Assembly: GCA_023248635.1 (NCBI GenBank)
Contig: JAHFED010000042.1
Span: 1-56,777 of the forward strand
Source of the DNA: Myxococcales bacterium
GTDB taxonomy: Bacteria > Myxococcota > UBA727 > VGSZ01
Reading direction: 5' to 3'
DNA length: 56,777 nt
Shown: positions 24,674 to 34,125 of the stretch, one piece after another
Layout: every line of letters begins with the position of its first letter
Position numbering within the stretch: position 1 is the stretch's first letter
Translations under genes and position numbers: made by a program
The notes under the pieces: model-generated
Databases searched by the model: none
What the model was told of the DNA's origin: nothing
The model's input: the letters and a program-made list of their open reading frames with translations, nothing else

Positions 24674-27460
24674 ATGACGACGACGACAGAGGTCTCTGGA
24701 CCCGAGCGAGCGCAACCGTCCGCCCGGCCTGAGGGCAAAGAGCTGGTCCCGGGCGGGATGACGTGGGAGGCCGATCCCTGGGCCGTGCATCTGCGCTGTG
24801 GGTCGGGTCCCCGTCTGCTCGGCTATCCCGAGGGACAGCCGCTGGAGGAGGGCTTTCTCGTCGGACATGTGCACCCCGACGACTGGGGACCGCTGCTGAC
24901 GGCGATGTATCGCGCGGCAGTGCAGGGTGGCGTTCAGCGCTGCGAGCACCGAATGTTCCGCGCCGACGGATCGGTGTTCTGGGCGCAGACCGCGGTGCAG
25001 CAGGGCCTTCCCAATGGCTCGATGACGTTGGCCGGACTGACGGTGGACATCACGGCGCTCAAAGAATCCGAGCAGAGAAGCCGAGCGGCCGAAGCCGACG
25101 CCTTGCTGCTCATCGATAACATTCGCGACTACGCGGTGTTCATGGTGTCTCCCCGGGGTGAGGTCATGAGCTGGAACATGGGGGCCCATCGCCTGAAGCA
25201 ATACGCGGCCGACGAGATGATCGGTCAGCCCATCGCCCGCTTCTTCGCCGGCGAGGACGTCGACAAGGGTGTGCCCCGTGAGCTCTTGCTGAAGGCCGAG
25301 CTGGACGGTCGGGCCGAGTACAGCGGATGGCTGCTGCGCAAGGGCGGCGAGCGCTTTTGGGGGAACGTCATCCTCTACGCGATCACGCACGACGATGGCG
25401 GCCTCGCTGGCTTCGCCCACATCGCGCGAGACTTGACGTCGCAGCGGCAGACGGAGATCGCACTGTTCCGCAGCGAAGAGCACTTTCGCCTCTTGTTTCG
25501 CAGCGTGAGCGATTTCGCCCTCTTCGTGCTCTCGCCCCAGGGGCTGGTGGAAAGCTGGGACCAGGGCTCCCAGCGCCTCGCTGGCTACCGCGCCGACGAA
25601 GCCATCGGTGCCCACCTCTCCTTGTTTTTTCCGCCGCAGGAGCGCGAACGACACGCGCCGGAGCAGCTCGTCGACGAATCCCTCGTCACTGGCAGCGCCA
25701 CCTACGAGGGGTGGTTGCTGCGCAAAGGTGGCCGGCCCTTCTGGGCCGCCGTGGGCTTCAACGTCATCGACGACGAGCAGGGACGGCTGCGGGGCATCTC
25801 GGTGGTGGCCCGGGACCTGAGCGTGCGCAAACAACAGGAGGACGCGCTGCGCGAAAGCGAGGAGCGACTGCGGCTGCTGATCCACAGCCTGCAGGAGTAC
25901 GGCATCTTCATGCTCTCTCCCGATGGCAAGGTGATGAGCTGGAGCCCGGGGGCCGAACGCCTGAAGGGCTACAACACCCAGGAAGCCATGGGTCTCGATC
26001 TCGCGACCTTCTTCCCCACCGAGGAGCGAGAGAAGAGAACGGCCGAGCTGCTGCTGCAGCGCATCGCCGTCGACAGCCGCGCCGAATACGAGGGGTGGAT
26101 GGTGCGCAAGAACGGCTCGACCTTTTGGGCCAGCGTGACCTTCGACGCCGTCAAGAACGCTCGGGGCGAGGTGATCGGCACCAGCAACGTCGTCCGCGAC
26201 TTGACCCCGCGCATGCGGGCCGAGCGAGCCCAGTCTTTGTTGGTCGAGGTCGGTGCGGTGCTGGCTGGGGCCCGAGATTGGCTCGGAGCGGTGCACAGCG
26301 TCGCCGGCCTCGTGACGCGGGGCTTTGCCGACTGGTGCGTCCTCCGTCTGCGGGCGGATCCACAAAACGAGCAGCTCGTCTTGAAGCACCGAGATCCCCA
26401 AAGCGAGGAGACGCTGCGCAGCGCCGTCGGCGCCCGCCCACCCGAAGCGCTGGGGCCCATCGCCGAGGTTCAACAAAGCGGCCGATCGATCCTCGACGCC
26501 GACGCCTCGGAGCTGCTGATCAAATCGCTGGGAATCACCGAGCCTCAGTTGTTGCGGCACTGTGGAGCGCGCCCCTACATCTGCGTCGCCCTGCAGGCGG
26601 GCAAGAAGAACATCGGTGCCTTCGCCGTCGTTGCCCCCCTGGGCAAGACTTTCACCAAGGACGACCTGTCTCTCGCCGAAGAGATCGCCCTGCGCACGGC
26701 GCTGAGCATCGAGAACGTGCGCCTTTACGACGATGCGAAACGGGCCGTGCTCTTGCGCGAAGAAGTGCTGGCCGTGGTGTCCCACGATCTGCGCAATCCT
26801 CTGATGACGATCCAAATGGCCGCCCTGCGTCTGTCGTCGGAGCAGAAGATCCTCGACGATCGGGACGGCGTCAGCAGGCTCGGCGAGAAGGTGCGGCGGG
26901 CCGCCGATCGGATGACCCACCTCATCAGCGACCTGCTCGACTTCTCGAACATCGAAGCCGGGCGCTTCAGCCTCACCATGGACAGCCACTCCATGCAGGC
27001 CATCATCGCCGACGCCGTCGAAATGATGCAGCCCATCGCCGCGGCCCACGGCCTCGAGCTGCGGGTTCAGGTGGAGCCCGAACCCCTGGCGGTCCGCTGT
27101 GATCGCGAGCGCCTGCTGCAGGTCTTCTCGAACCTGATCGGCAACGCCCTGAAGTTCACCAAAGAGGGGAGCATCACCGTGTCCAGTCGGACGGAGCGTG
27201 ATCGCATCGTCTTCACCGTCACTGATACCGGTTGTGGGATCGCCGACGACGCCAGGGGCCGCATTTTCGATCGCTATTGGCAGGTCGAGCACCGTCCCGG
27301 CGGCGGCACGGGCCTGGGTCTGGCGATCTCCAAGGCCATCATCGAGGCCCATGGCGGCTCGATCTGGGTCGAGAGCGAGCTCGGCCGGGGAAGCACTTTC
27401 TTCTTCTCCCTTCCCTTCCAGGCGCCCACCCGCAGCGACGACACCCGCCCGGAAACCTGA
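24674..27460 (+). CDS. Soluble four-PAS histidine kinase, 928 aa
   Basis: Domains in order are PAS1 (about 28-130), PAS2 (140-255), PAS3 (268-383), PAS4 (397-511), GAF-like (518-690), HisKA (695-760; VVSHDLRNPL, phospho-acceptor His704) and HATPase_c (805-915; N box NLIGNALKFT, G1 DTGCGIAD, G2 GTGLGLAIS). There is no transmembrane helix, so it is probably a cytoplasmic sensor. PAS2-4 share words (YEGWLLRKGG-FW, SWSPGAERLKGY) and look like recent duplicates. No response regulator gene follows. ATG at 24674 is chosen with GAGGGG upstream. Confidence 0.92.
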   Translation: MTTTTEVSGPERAQPSARPEGKELVPGGMTWEADPWAVHLRCGSGPRLLGYPEGQPLEEGFLVGHVHPDDWGPLLTAMYRAAVQGGVQRCEHRMFRADGSVFWAQTAVQQGLPNGSMTLAGLTVDITALKESEQRSRAAEADALLLIDNIRDYAVFMVSPRGEVMSWNMGAHRLKQYAADEMIGQPIARFFAGEDVDKGVPRELLLKAELDGRAEYSGWLLRKGGERFWGNVILYAITHDDGGLAGFAHIARDLTSQRQTEIALFRSEEHFRLLFRSVSDFALFVLSPQGLVESWDQGSQRLAGYRADEAIGAHLSLFFPPQERERHAPEQLVDESLVTGSATYEGWLLRKGGRPFWAAVGFNVIDDEQGRLRGISVVARDLSVRKQQEDALRESEERLRLLIHSLQEYGIFMLSPDGKVMSWSPGAERLKGYNTQEAMGLDLATFFPTEEREKRTAELLLQRIAVDSRAEYEGWMVRKNGSTFWASVTFDAVKNARGEVIGTSNVVRDLTPRMRAERAQSLLVEVGAVLAGARDWLGAVHSVAGLVTRGFADWCVLRLRADPQNEQLVLKHRDPQSEETLRSAVGARPPEALGPIAEVQQSGRSILDADASELLIKSLGITEPQLLRHCGARPYICVALQAGKKNIGAFAVVAPLGKTFTKDDLSLAEEIALRTALSIENVRLYDDAKRAVLLREEVLAVVSHDLRNPLMTIQMAALRLSSEQKILDDRDGVSRLGEKVRRAADRMTHLISDLLDFSNIEAGRFSLTMDSHSMQAIIADAVEMMQPIAAAHGLELRVQVEPEPLAVRCDRERLLQVFSNLIGNALKFTKEGSITVSSRTERDRIVFTVTDTGCGIADDARGRIFDRYWQVEHRPGGGTGLGLAISKAIIEAHGGSIWVESELGRGSTFFFSLPFQAPTRSDDTRPET

Positions 27461-27534
27461 CGCTCGGTGCCTGAAGCTTGCCGCGCCGTACCCGCCCGAC
27501 GTAGCAAGCGATCCCAAGGCCACGAGGAGCGATC

Positions 27535-29031
27535 ATGCAGAAGCTGTTCATCAACGGGGAGTGGCAAGACGGCCAAGACCACCGCGTCCGCAAGATCGAA
27601 AACCCAGCCACATTCGACGTTGTCGACGAGGTCGTCGAGGCCACCGCCCCCGACATGAGGCGGGCCGTGGTGGCGGCCCAGCAGGCGCAAAAGAGCTGGC
27701 GCCACGTGCCGGCGGTCGAGCGCGGCAAGGTGCTGCACGACATCGCGCGGGCCATGCGCGAGGACCGCGCGCGCCTGTCGGAGCTGCTCACCCGCGAAGG
27801 CGGCAAGCCCCGCATCGAGAACCTCGACGAGGTCGAGTGGTGCGCGGCCTGCCTCGACTACTACGCCGAGATCGCGCGCAACTCGCACGGCACCTCGATC
27901 CCCCCGGTGGCCGAGCACCAGGTGAACTTCACCATCAAAGAACCCCTCGGCGTCGTCGGCGCCATCGCACCTTTCAACTATCCCCTGTTGTTGATGATGT
28001 GGAAGGTCGCCCCCGCCGTCGCCGCCGGCAACGCTGTCGTCATCAAGCCCTCGGAGCTGACGCCGTTGTCGACGCTGCGGTTGGCGCAGATCGGTTTTTC
28101 CCTGTTGCCCAAGGGCATCGTCAACGTCGTCACCGGCACGGGCCTCGACGTGGGCGAGCCTCTGGTCAGCGACCCCGACGTCGCCTGCGTCGCCTTCACG
28201 GGCTCCACCGCCGTCGGCACCCGCATCGCCGTCAAATGTGCCGAGCAGCTCAAGCGCGTGAACCTCGAGCTGGGCGGCATCGATCCCTTGATCGTCTTCG
28301 AAGACGCCGACATCGACACCGCGGTGCAGGGGGCGGCCTGGGCGCGCTTTCTCAATGCAGGCCAGGTGTGCACCTCGGCCAAGCGCATCTACGTCGTCGA
28401 GAGCATCGCCAAGGAGTTCGTCGAACGCTTCGTCAAGCACGCCCAGACTCTGACCGTCGGCAATCCGATGGATGGAGACACCGACATGGGTCCGCTCATT
28501 TCGTCGGCGGCGCGCGCGCGGGTCGAAGACCAGGTGAAACGCGCACTGGAGTCCGGCGCCAAGCTTCTCACCGGCGGCAAGCGCCTCGATCCTCTCGGCA
28601 ACGGCAAGGGCTGGTTCTACGCGCCCACCGTGCTCACCGACGTCCGGCCCGACACGCCGGTGCACTGCGAAGAAGTCTTTGGACCCATCGCTTCGATCCA
28701 GGTCGTGAAGGACGGCGCCGCCGCCATCGCTCTGGCCGCCAAGAGTGAGTACGGCCTCGGCGCCAACATCTTCACCAAGAGCATCAAGAACGCGATGACG
28801 GCGATGCACGAGATCAAAGCCGGCACCTTCTGGATCAACGATCCTCTCACGGACAACGACGCCGCTCCCTTCGGCGGCATGCGCAAGAGCGGCCTGGGAC
28901 GCGAGCTCGGCGAAGAAGGCCTCGACGCCTTCAGAGAGACCAAGCACGTGCACCTCGACTACGCCGGCGAGAAGAAGTCCTATTGGTTCCCCAACAAGAC
29001 GCGCCGGGGCGAGATCCCTTCGGACACGTGA
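27535..29031 (+). CDS. Aldehyde dehydrogenase, 498 aa
   Basis: A full-length NAD(P)+-dependent ALDH: nucleophile Cys in AGQVCTSAKR, general-base Glu in LELGG, co-factor motif FTGSTAVGT and PFNYPLLLMMWKVAPA. It begins the plus-strand amine/aldehyde locus. The residue after LELGG is Ile where Lys is common, a mild oddity. Close relatives oxidise aminoaldehydes or semialdehydes. The next gene starts at a GTG overlapping its stop by 4 bases, indicating one transcript. Confidence 0.93.
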   Translation: MQKLFINGEWQDGQDHRVRKIENPATFDVVDEVVEATAPDMRRAVVAAQQAQKSWRHVPAVERGKVLHDIARAMREDRARLSELLTREGGKPRIENLDEVEWCAACLDYYAEIARNSHGTSIPPVAEHQVNFTIKEPLGVVGAIAPFNYPLLLMMWKVAPAVAAGNAVVIKPSELTPLSTLRLAQIGFSLLPKGIVNVVTGTGLDVGEPLVSDPDVACVAFTGSTAVGTRIAVKCAEQLKRVNLELGGIDPLIVFEDADIDTAVQGAAWARFLNAGQVCTSAKRIYVVESIAKEFVERFVKHAQTLTVGNPMDGDTDMGPLISSAARARVEDQVKRALESGAKLLTGGKRLDPLGNGKGWFYAPTVLTDVRPDTPVHCEEVFGPIASIQVVKDGAAAIALAAKSEYGLGANIFTKSIKNAMTAMHEIKAGTFWINDPLTDNDAAPFGGMRKSGLGRELGEEGLDAFRETKHVHLDYAGEKKSYWFPNKTRRGEIPSDT

Positions 29032-30218
29032 GCAGCAGCAAGGCCATCGTCGTCGCCGGCGGCGCTGGGGCCATGGGCCGCATCACCGTGCGCGATCTGG
29101 TCGAGACCGCCGCCGACGACGTCGACATCGTGGTCGCCGACTACGATCTCGCGGCGGCCAAGCGGCTCGCCAGGTTGCACAGCAAGCGCGAGGTGCGAGC
29201 GCTGCGCATCGACATTCACGACATCAAAGGCACAGCCAAGGCGCTCAAGGGCAGCTTCGGCGTCATCGGCGCCGTGCAACACCAGTTGAACCTGCCCTTG
29301 ATGCAAGCGTGTTTGGCGGCGGGCGCCCATTACTGCGACCTCGGCGGGCTCTTTCACTACACCCGAAAACAACTGCGCTACGACAAGCGCTTCGAGAAAG
29401 CCCGCCTGCTCGCCGTGCTCGGGATCGGCGCGGCCCCCGGCGTCGTCAATGTGATGGCCCGCGCCGTCGCTGATGACCTCGACGCGGTGCACGAGATCCA
29501 CGTCAAGGTCGGCAACGTCGATCGCACCGCGGGCCGCCCGTCGTCCCCTTTGGGAACGTCTTATTCCCTCTCGACCATCCTCGACGAAGCCAACATGCCC
29601 GCGGCACTCTTCACCGGCGGCGCCTTCACCTTCGTTCCGCCCATGAGCGGCGCCGAAGACGTCGACTTCGGTGAACCCGTCGGACGTCGACGACCGGCCT
29701 ATACGATCCACTCCGAGGTCGCGACGCTGCCCCTGAGCTTCATCGACAAGGGCGTGCGCGAGGTGAGCTTCCGCATCGCTTTTTCCAACGAGCTCGATGA
29801 ACGCTTGCGCTTCTTGCGGGCCCTGGGTGCGTCGTCGGACAAGGCCATTGTCGTCGGGAAGCAGAAGCAGCGGGTGGTTCCGCGCGAGGTCTTGATGGCC
29901 TTGGCCGCCCAGGTGCCGGCCGCGCCTTTCCATGGTGTTCCCGACGAGCACGAGGTCTTGCGCGTGGTCGTGCGGGGCGTGGCCAAGGGCGTGCGCGTCG
30001 AAGAGACCATCGACTGCCATTGCCCGGGGATGCCGGCCTGGGGCGTCGGCGTCGACGTCGACACGGGCTGTCCGCCTTCGATCTTGATGCAGATGATGGT
30101 CCGCGGCGACATAGCCAAAGCCGGCGTCTTGGCTCCCGAGCGCGCCATTCCCCCAGCACCCTTTTTTCGCGAGCTCGAGAAACGCGGCATGCGCATCGAG
30201 CGTCGGCGGACTCCGTGA
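29028..30218 (+). CDS. Saccharopine-dehydrogenase-like oxidoreductase, 396 aa
   Basis: The N-terminal Rossmann fold reads IVVAGGAGAMGRITVRDLV, a GxGxxG variant. The body has the GAHYCDLGG and GIGAAPGVVNVMARAV blocks of the saccharopine dehydrogenase/SDH-like family. Relatives include saccharopine and carboxynorspermidine dehydrogenases and uncharacterised reductases. It starts at a GTG inside the stop of the upstream ALDH gene. With two ALDHs and an aminotransferase around it, it could use an amino acid or imine substrate; the true substrate is not visible. Confidence 0.85.
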   Translation: MSSSKAIVVAGGAGAMGRITVRDLVETAADDVDIVVADYDLAAAKRLARLHSKREVRALRIDIHDIKGTAKALKGSFGVIGAVQHQLNLPLMQACLAAGAHYCDLGGLFHYTRKQLRYDKRFEKARLLAVLGIGAAPGVVNVMARAVADDLDAVHEIHVKVGNVDRTAGRPSSPLGTSYSLSTILDEANMPAALFTGGAFTFVPPMSGAEDVDFGEPVGRRRPAYTIHSEVATLPLSFIDKGVREVSFRIAFSNELDERLRFLRALGASSDKAIVVGKQKQRVVPREVLMALAAQVPAAPFHGVPDEHEVLRVVVRGVAKGVRVEETIDCHCPGMPAWGVGVDVDTGCPPSILMQMMVRGDIAKAGVLAPERAIPPAPFFRELEKRGMRIERRRTP

Positions 30219-30238
30219 CCTGAGCAGCGAGGAAACAC

Positions 30239-31702
30239 ATGAGCGAGCAGCACAAGCAGTGGATCGGTGGAGCTTGGGTCAACGCGCGCGGCAACAAGAC
30301 CCGCGACGTCGTCAACCCGGCCACGGGCAAGGTCATGGCCGTGGTGCCCGAGTCCAGCGCCGACGACGTCAGCGACGCGATCGCTAGCGCCCGCACGGCC
30401 TTTGATTCAGGGCCCTGGGGCAAGACCATGCACCGCGATCGCGGGGCGCTGCTCTTCAAAGTGGCCGAGGCCATTCGCGCGCGCGCCGCCGAGCTCGCCG
30501 AGATCGACACGCGCAACATGGGCAAGCCCATCGTCGAAGCCGAATTCGACGCCGCCGACGCTGCCCACTGCTTCGAGTACTACGCCGGTCTCGCGAGCAA
30601 GGTGCACGGCATGACCCTGCCGGTGCCCGACAACGCGCTGTCGATGACGATCCGCGAACCCGTCGGCGTCGTCGGCCAGATCATCCCCTGGAATTATCCG
30701 CTCTTGATGGCGGCCTGGAAGCTCGCACCGGCCCTGGCCGCGGGCTGCACCGCGGTGTTGAAGCCGGCGGAACAGTCGCCGTTGTCGGCCCTGGTCTTGG
30801 CCGACATTTTCGAGAAGGCCGGCCTGCCTCCCGGCGTCGTCAACGTCATCACCGGTGATGGTCCGGAGGCCGGAGCAGCACTGGTCGCCGACGCCCGCGT
30901 CGACAAGATCGCGTTCACCGGTGGCATCGATGCCGGGCGCATCATCGTCAAGAGTGCTGCCGACACCATGAAGCGCACGACCATGGAGCTCGGCGGCAAG
31001 AACCCCAACATCGTTTTCGCCGACGCCGACTTCGACGCCGCCGTCGACGGCGCCTTGTTCGGGGCCTTCGCCAACCAGGGCGAGGTGTGCTCGGCGGGTT
31101 CACGCTTGCTCGTCGAAAAAAGCATCTACCCAAAGATGTGCGCAGCCCTCGCCGACAAGGTGAAGCGCGTGACTCTGGGCGATCCCCTGCAGAGAGAGAC
31201 CAAGATGGGTCCCCTGGTGAGCGCCGAGCAGCGGGATCGGGTCATGGGCTACATCGAGATCGGCAAGAAAGAAGCGAAGCTCTTGTGCGGCGGCAAGCGC
31301 GGAAGCGGAGCCCTCAAAGACGGCTTCTACGTCGAGCCCACCATCTTTTCCGACGTCGACAACCAGATGCGCATCGCGCGCGAAGAGATCTTCGGACCGG
31401 TGCTGGTGGTCATTCCCTTCGACGACGAAGACGACGCCATCCGCATCGCCAACGACACGCCCTATGGCCTCGCGGGGGCCGCCTGGACGCGCGACGTGTT
31501 CAAGGGCTTGCGCGTGCTCAAGCAACTGCGCGCCGGCATCTTGTGGTTGAACACCTACCACCCGACCTACAACGAGGCGCCGTGGGGCGGCTACAAACAG
31601 TCCGGCTTCGGCCGCGAGCTCGGCGTGTGGGGCATCGAGAACTACCTCGAGACCAAGCAGATCAACATCAACCTGAGTGAAGCCCCGATCGGCTGGTATT
31701 GA
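30239..31702 (+). CDS. Betaine-aldehyde-type aldehyde dehydrogenase, 487 aa
   Basis: Full ALDH features: catalytic Cys in NQGEVCSAGSR, Glu in MELGGKNP, IPWNYPLLMAAWKLAPA, FTGGIDAGR. The sequence resembles BetB and gamma-aminobutyraldehyde/succinate-semialdehyde dehydrogenases, which oxidise amino- or quaternary-amine aldehydes. It is 20 bp downstream of the SDH-like gene on the same strand. With the next gene, a class III aminotransferase, it suits an amine degradation pathway. Confidence 0.93.
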   Translation: MSEQHKQWIGGAWVNARGNKTRDVVNPATGKVMAVVPESSADDVSDAIASARTAFDSGPWGKTMHRDRGALLFKVAEAIRARAAELAEIDTRNMGKPIVEAEFDAADAAHCFEYYAGLASKVHGMTLPVPDNALSMTIREPVGVVGQIIPWNYPLLMAAWKLAPALAAGCTAVLKPAEQSPLSALVLADIFEKAGLPPGVVNVITGDGPEAGAALVADARVDKIAFTGGIDAGRIIVKSAADTMKRTTMELGGKNPNIVFADADFDAAVDGALFGAFANQGEVCSAGSRLLVEKSIYPKMCAALADKVKRVTLGDPLQRETKMGPLVSAEQRDRVMGYIEIGKKEAKLLCGGKRGSGALKDGFYVEPTIFSDVDNQMRIAREEIFGPVLVVIPFDDEDDAIRIANDTPYGLAGAAWTRDVFKGLRVLKQLRAGILWLNTYHPTYNEAPWGGYKQSGFGRELGVWGIENYLETKQININLSEAPIGWY

Positions 31703-31886
31703 TGGAGACAAATGGCTTTGTCGGCTGCGCCGACGGCGCCATTCGCCTCCATCAATATCTTGTGCCCTGCAGGCGGCCGCAGTTTTCTGCCCTCAGGCCG
31801 GGCGGCCAAGTCCGCCTCGCTTCGCTGGCGACCTGCGTTGGCGACGCGCGCTTCGGCGCACCGAAGACATGACAAGAGGAGCAACA

Positions 31887-33185
31887 GTGGCACACACCAT
31901 CCGCATCGAGGGCACGCTCCCGGGTCCGAAGTCGAAGGCGCTGATCGACAGGCGCAGCAAATCCGTCGCGGGCGGTGTGTCCCTCGCTCATCCTCTCTTC
32001 GTCGCTTCGGCCCAGGGATCCACGCTCACCGACGTCGACGGCAACGTCTTCATCGATTTCTGCGGCGGCATCGGTTGTCTCAACCTCGGCCACGCGCGTC
32101 CTGAGGTGGCAGCGGCAGTGGCCCAGACGTCGTCGCGGCTGACCCATGCTTGCTTTCAGGTCACGGGATACGAGGAGTACGTCGCCGTCTGCGAGGCCCT
32201 CTGTCGTTTAGCGCCGGGCAGCTTCGACAAGAAAGCGGTGTTGTTGTCGACGGGGGCCGAGGCCGTCGAGAACGCCGTCAAGATCGCGCGCAAGCACAGC
32301 GGTCGTTCTGCGGTGCTCTGCTTCGACCACGCTTTTCACGGGCGCACGCTGCTCGGTATGACGCTGACGGGAAAAGCCGCACCCTACAAACAAGGCTTCG
32401 GACCCTTCGCACCCGAGGTCTACCGGCTGCCCTATCCCGATCCCTATCGCGACCTCAGTGTCGTCGGACGGCTCGAGCAAGCCTTGATGCCGCACGTGCG
32501 CCCCGAAGAATTGGCGGCCGTGATCCTCGAGCCCGTGCAAGGCGAAGGCGGCTTCGTCGTCCCTCCGGTGGCCTTCTTTCACGAGCTGCGGGCGTTGTGT
32601 GACAAGCACAAGATCGTGCTCATCGCCGACGAAGTGCAGACCGGCGTCGGCCGCACCGGCACCGTGTTTGCGAGCGAGCAACTGGGCTTCGTTCCCGATT
32701 TGACGACGGTGGCCAAGTCCATCGCCGGCGGCCTGCCCCTCTCGGGCGTCGTCGGCCGCGCAGCGATCTTCGACTCCGTGCACGTCGGCGGCCTCGGCGG
32801 CACCTTCGCGGGCAATCCCGTGTCCTGTGCGGCGGCACAGGCGACCCTGCAGCTCCTCGAAGCCGAGATCGCCGCCGGCCGGCCCAAGGCCCTCGGTGAA
32901 AAGCTGCGCGCGCGCCTGCTCGCTTGGCAGAAAAAGCACCCCATCGTCGGCGACGTCCGCGGCCTCGGCGCGATGCAGGCCATGGAGCTGGTGCGCGACC
33001 CAAAATCCAAAGAGCCAGCCGACACCGAGACCAAAGCCTTGATTGCAGCGGCGCGCACCAAAGGTGTGTTGCTCTTGTCGGCAGGCACCTTTGGCAACGT
33101 CGTGCGTTTCTTGATGCCGCTGACCATCGAGAGCGCGGTGCTCGACGAAGGCCTCGACGTCGTCGAAGCGTGCTTGCCGCGCTGA
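31887..33185 (+). CDS. Class III aminotransferase (GabT-like), 432 aa
   Basis: PLP-dependent fold type I enzyme: STGAEAVENAVKIARKHSGR, FDHAFHGRTLLGMTLTGK, ADEVQTGVGRTG and the PLP lysine in VAKSIAGGLPLSGVVGR. The family transaminates omega-amino groups such as 4-aminobutyrate, ornithine or putrescine. I prefer the GTG at 31887 because an AGAGGAG Shine-Dalgarno precedes it at 31875-31881; the in-frame ATG at 31869 is less well placed. It completes the plus-strand set of amine-catabolic enzymes. Confidence 0.92.
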   Translation: MAHTIRIEGTLPGPKSKALIDRRSKSVAGGVSLAHPLFVASAQGSTLTDVDGNVFIDFCGGIGCLNLGHARPEVAAAVAQTSSRLTHACFQVTGYEEYVAVCEALCRLAPGSFDKKAVLLSTGAEAVENAVKIARKHSGRSAVLCFDHAFHGRTLLGMTLTGKAAPYKQGFGPFAPEVYRLPYPDPYRDLSVVGRLEQALMPHVRPEELAAVILEPVQGEGGFVVPPVAFFHELRALCDKHKIVLIADEVQTGVGRTGTVFASEQLGFVPDLTTVAKSIAGGLPLSGVVGRAAIFDSVHVGGLGGTFAGNPVSCAAAQATLQLLEAEIAAGRPKALGEKLRARLLAWQKKHPIVGDVRGLGAMQAMELVRDPKSKEPADTETKALIAAARTKGVLLLSAGTFGNVVRFLMPLTIESAVLDEGLDVVEACLPR

Positions 33186-33201
33186 CCGCGGGTGCGTTGG
33201 A

Positions 33202-34122
33202 TCAAAGCTGCCTTGATTTTGCCGCGCGCTTTGCTCGCACCGGCCGCGCTTCGCGGTCAGGCAGCCGGCTGGCCCGCCGCGCCAAGACATTTTTCTTGAT
33301 GCGTTGACCCAGCCATCCCCACAGCCATCGACGCAACAACAGATCGTGGGCGTAGCTCCAGACCAAGTAGATCCAGGTGAGCGAGAGGTCGACGTCGACC
33401 AGCATGTACATGATCAGCGCGCCGCCCCAGCCTTTGACAAACACATCGAGGCAGAGCTCGGAGAGGTGGTCTTCGGCGTCGTTCACCTTCTCTGTGAACG
33501 AATTTTCCCGGTGTCGGCGCCAATAGCGCACCACCTGCACCAGGCGCATCACCACGATGCTGCCCACCAGACCAGCCACATTGGTCCAGGGCGTCACCAC
33601 CAACATCTTGGCGAGAAAATAGAGCGAGGCCACCAGCAGCGCTGCGGCGATGATCACCACGATGACGGCGCCGACGTCGTTGTCGAGGGCGTCGCCGAGG
33701 TTCCCGATCACCTCAAAGATGGCGACGTTGGCCGCCAGCAGCGAGGCGTCGTGGGCGGTGATCGCCCGGAACATGCCAATGAAGCCCCACACCCCGCAGG
33801 ACAGGCCGACGAAGGTCTTGGCCATCACCTCCAGCACGCCCCGTCCCACCGGACGCAGACGCACATAGATGAACAACCACAAGACGTAGGCGATCAAGCT
33901 GTCGAGCAAGATTCCGAGCAGGGTCTGGCCACCCTCCCAGCGACCAAAAACGAAGCCGGCGGCCATACTGCCGTGAATGAAGCTGCTCATGACCGCAGAC
34001 TTCATCCACTCTTTTCGGCCCGAAGAGCCAAAGAAGAGAGAATCCACAGAAGCTGTAGCCGGTGCTGGCGAAGCGCTCGTCGACATCGATTGCTGCGTTG
34101 GTTCCGGAAGCTGGTCCGACAC
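33202..34122 (-). CDS. Polytopic membrane protein, 306 aa
   Basis: About seven hydrophobic segments are visible (for example SLIAYVLWLFIYVRL, VIVVIIAAALLVASLYFL, TNVAGLVGSIVVMRLVQVV), with a basic C-terminal tail (KKNVLARRASRLPDREARPVRAKRAAK). No transporter motif is recognised. It lies between the catabolic aminotransferase (convergent, 16 bp apart) and the amine oxidase lipoprotein (34126), whose stop is 3 bases away, so it may be co-transcribed with it. Confidence 0.7.
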   Translation of the reverse strand: MSDQLPEPTQQSMSTSASPAPATASVDSLFFGSSGRKEWMKSAVMSSFIHGSMAAGFVFGRWEGGQTLLGILLDSLIAYVLWLFIYVRLRPVGRGVLEVMAKTFVGLSCGVWGFIGMFRAITAHDASLLAANVAIFEVIGNLGDALDNDVGAVIVVIIAAALLVASLYFLAKMLVVTPWTNVAGLVGSIVVMRLVQVVRYWRRHRENSFTEKVNDAEDHLSELCLDVFVKGWGGALIMYMLVDVDLSLTWIYLVWSYAHDLLLRRWLWGWLGQRIKKNVLARRASRLPDREARPVRAKRAAKSRQL

Positions 34123-34125
34123 GGT

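Noticed and set aside
31766-31780. SbfI plus NotI sites (CCTGCAGG, GCGGCCGC) that could be cloning vector remains
   Set aside because: Such sites occur by chance in GC-rich DNA; there is no other vector-like sequence around them and the genes on both sides form one functional set.
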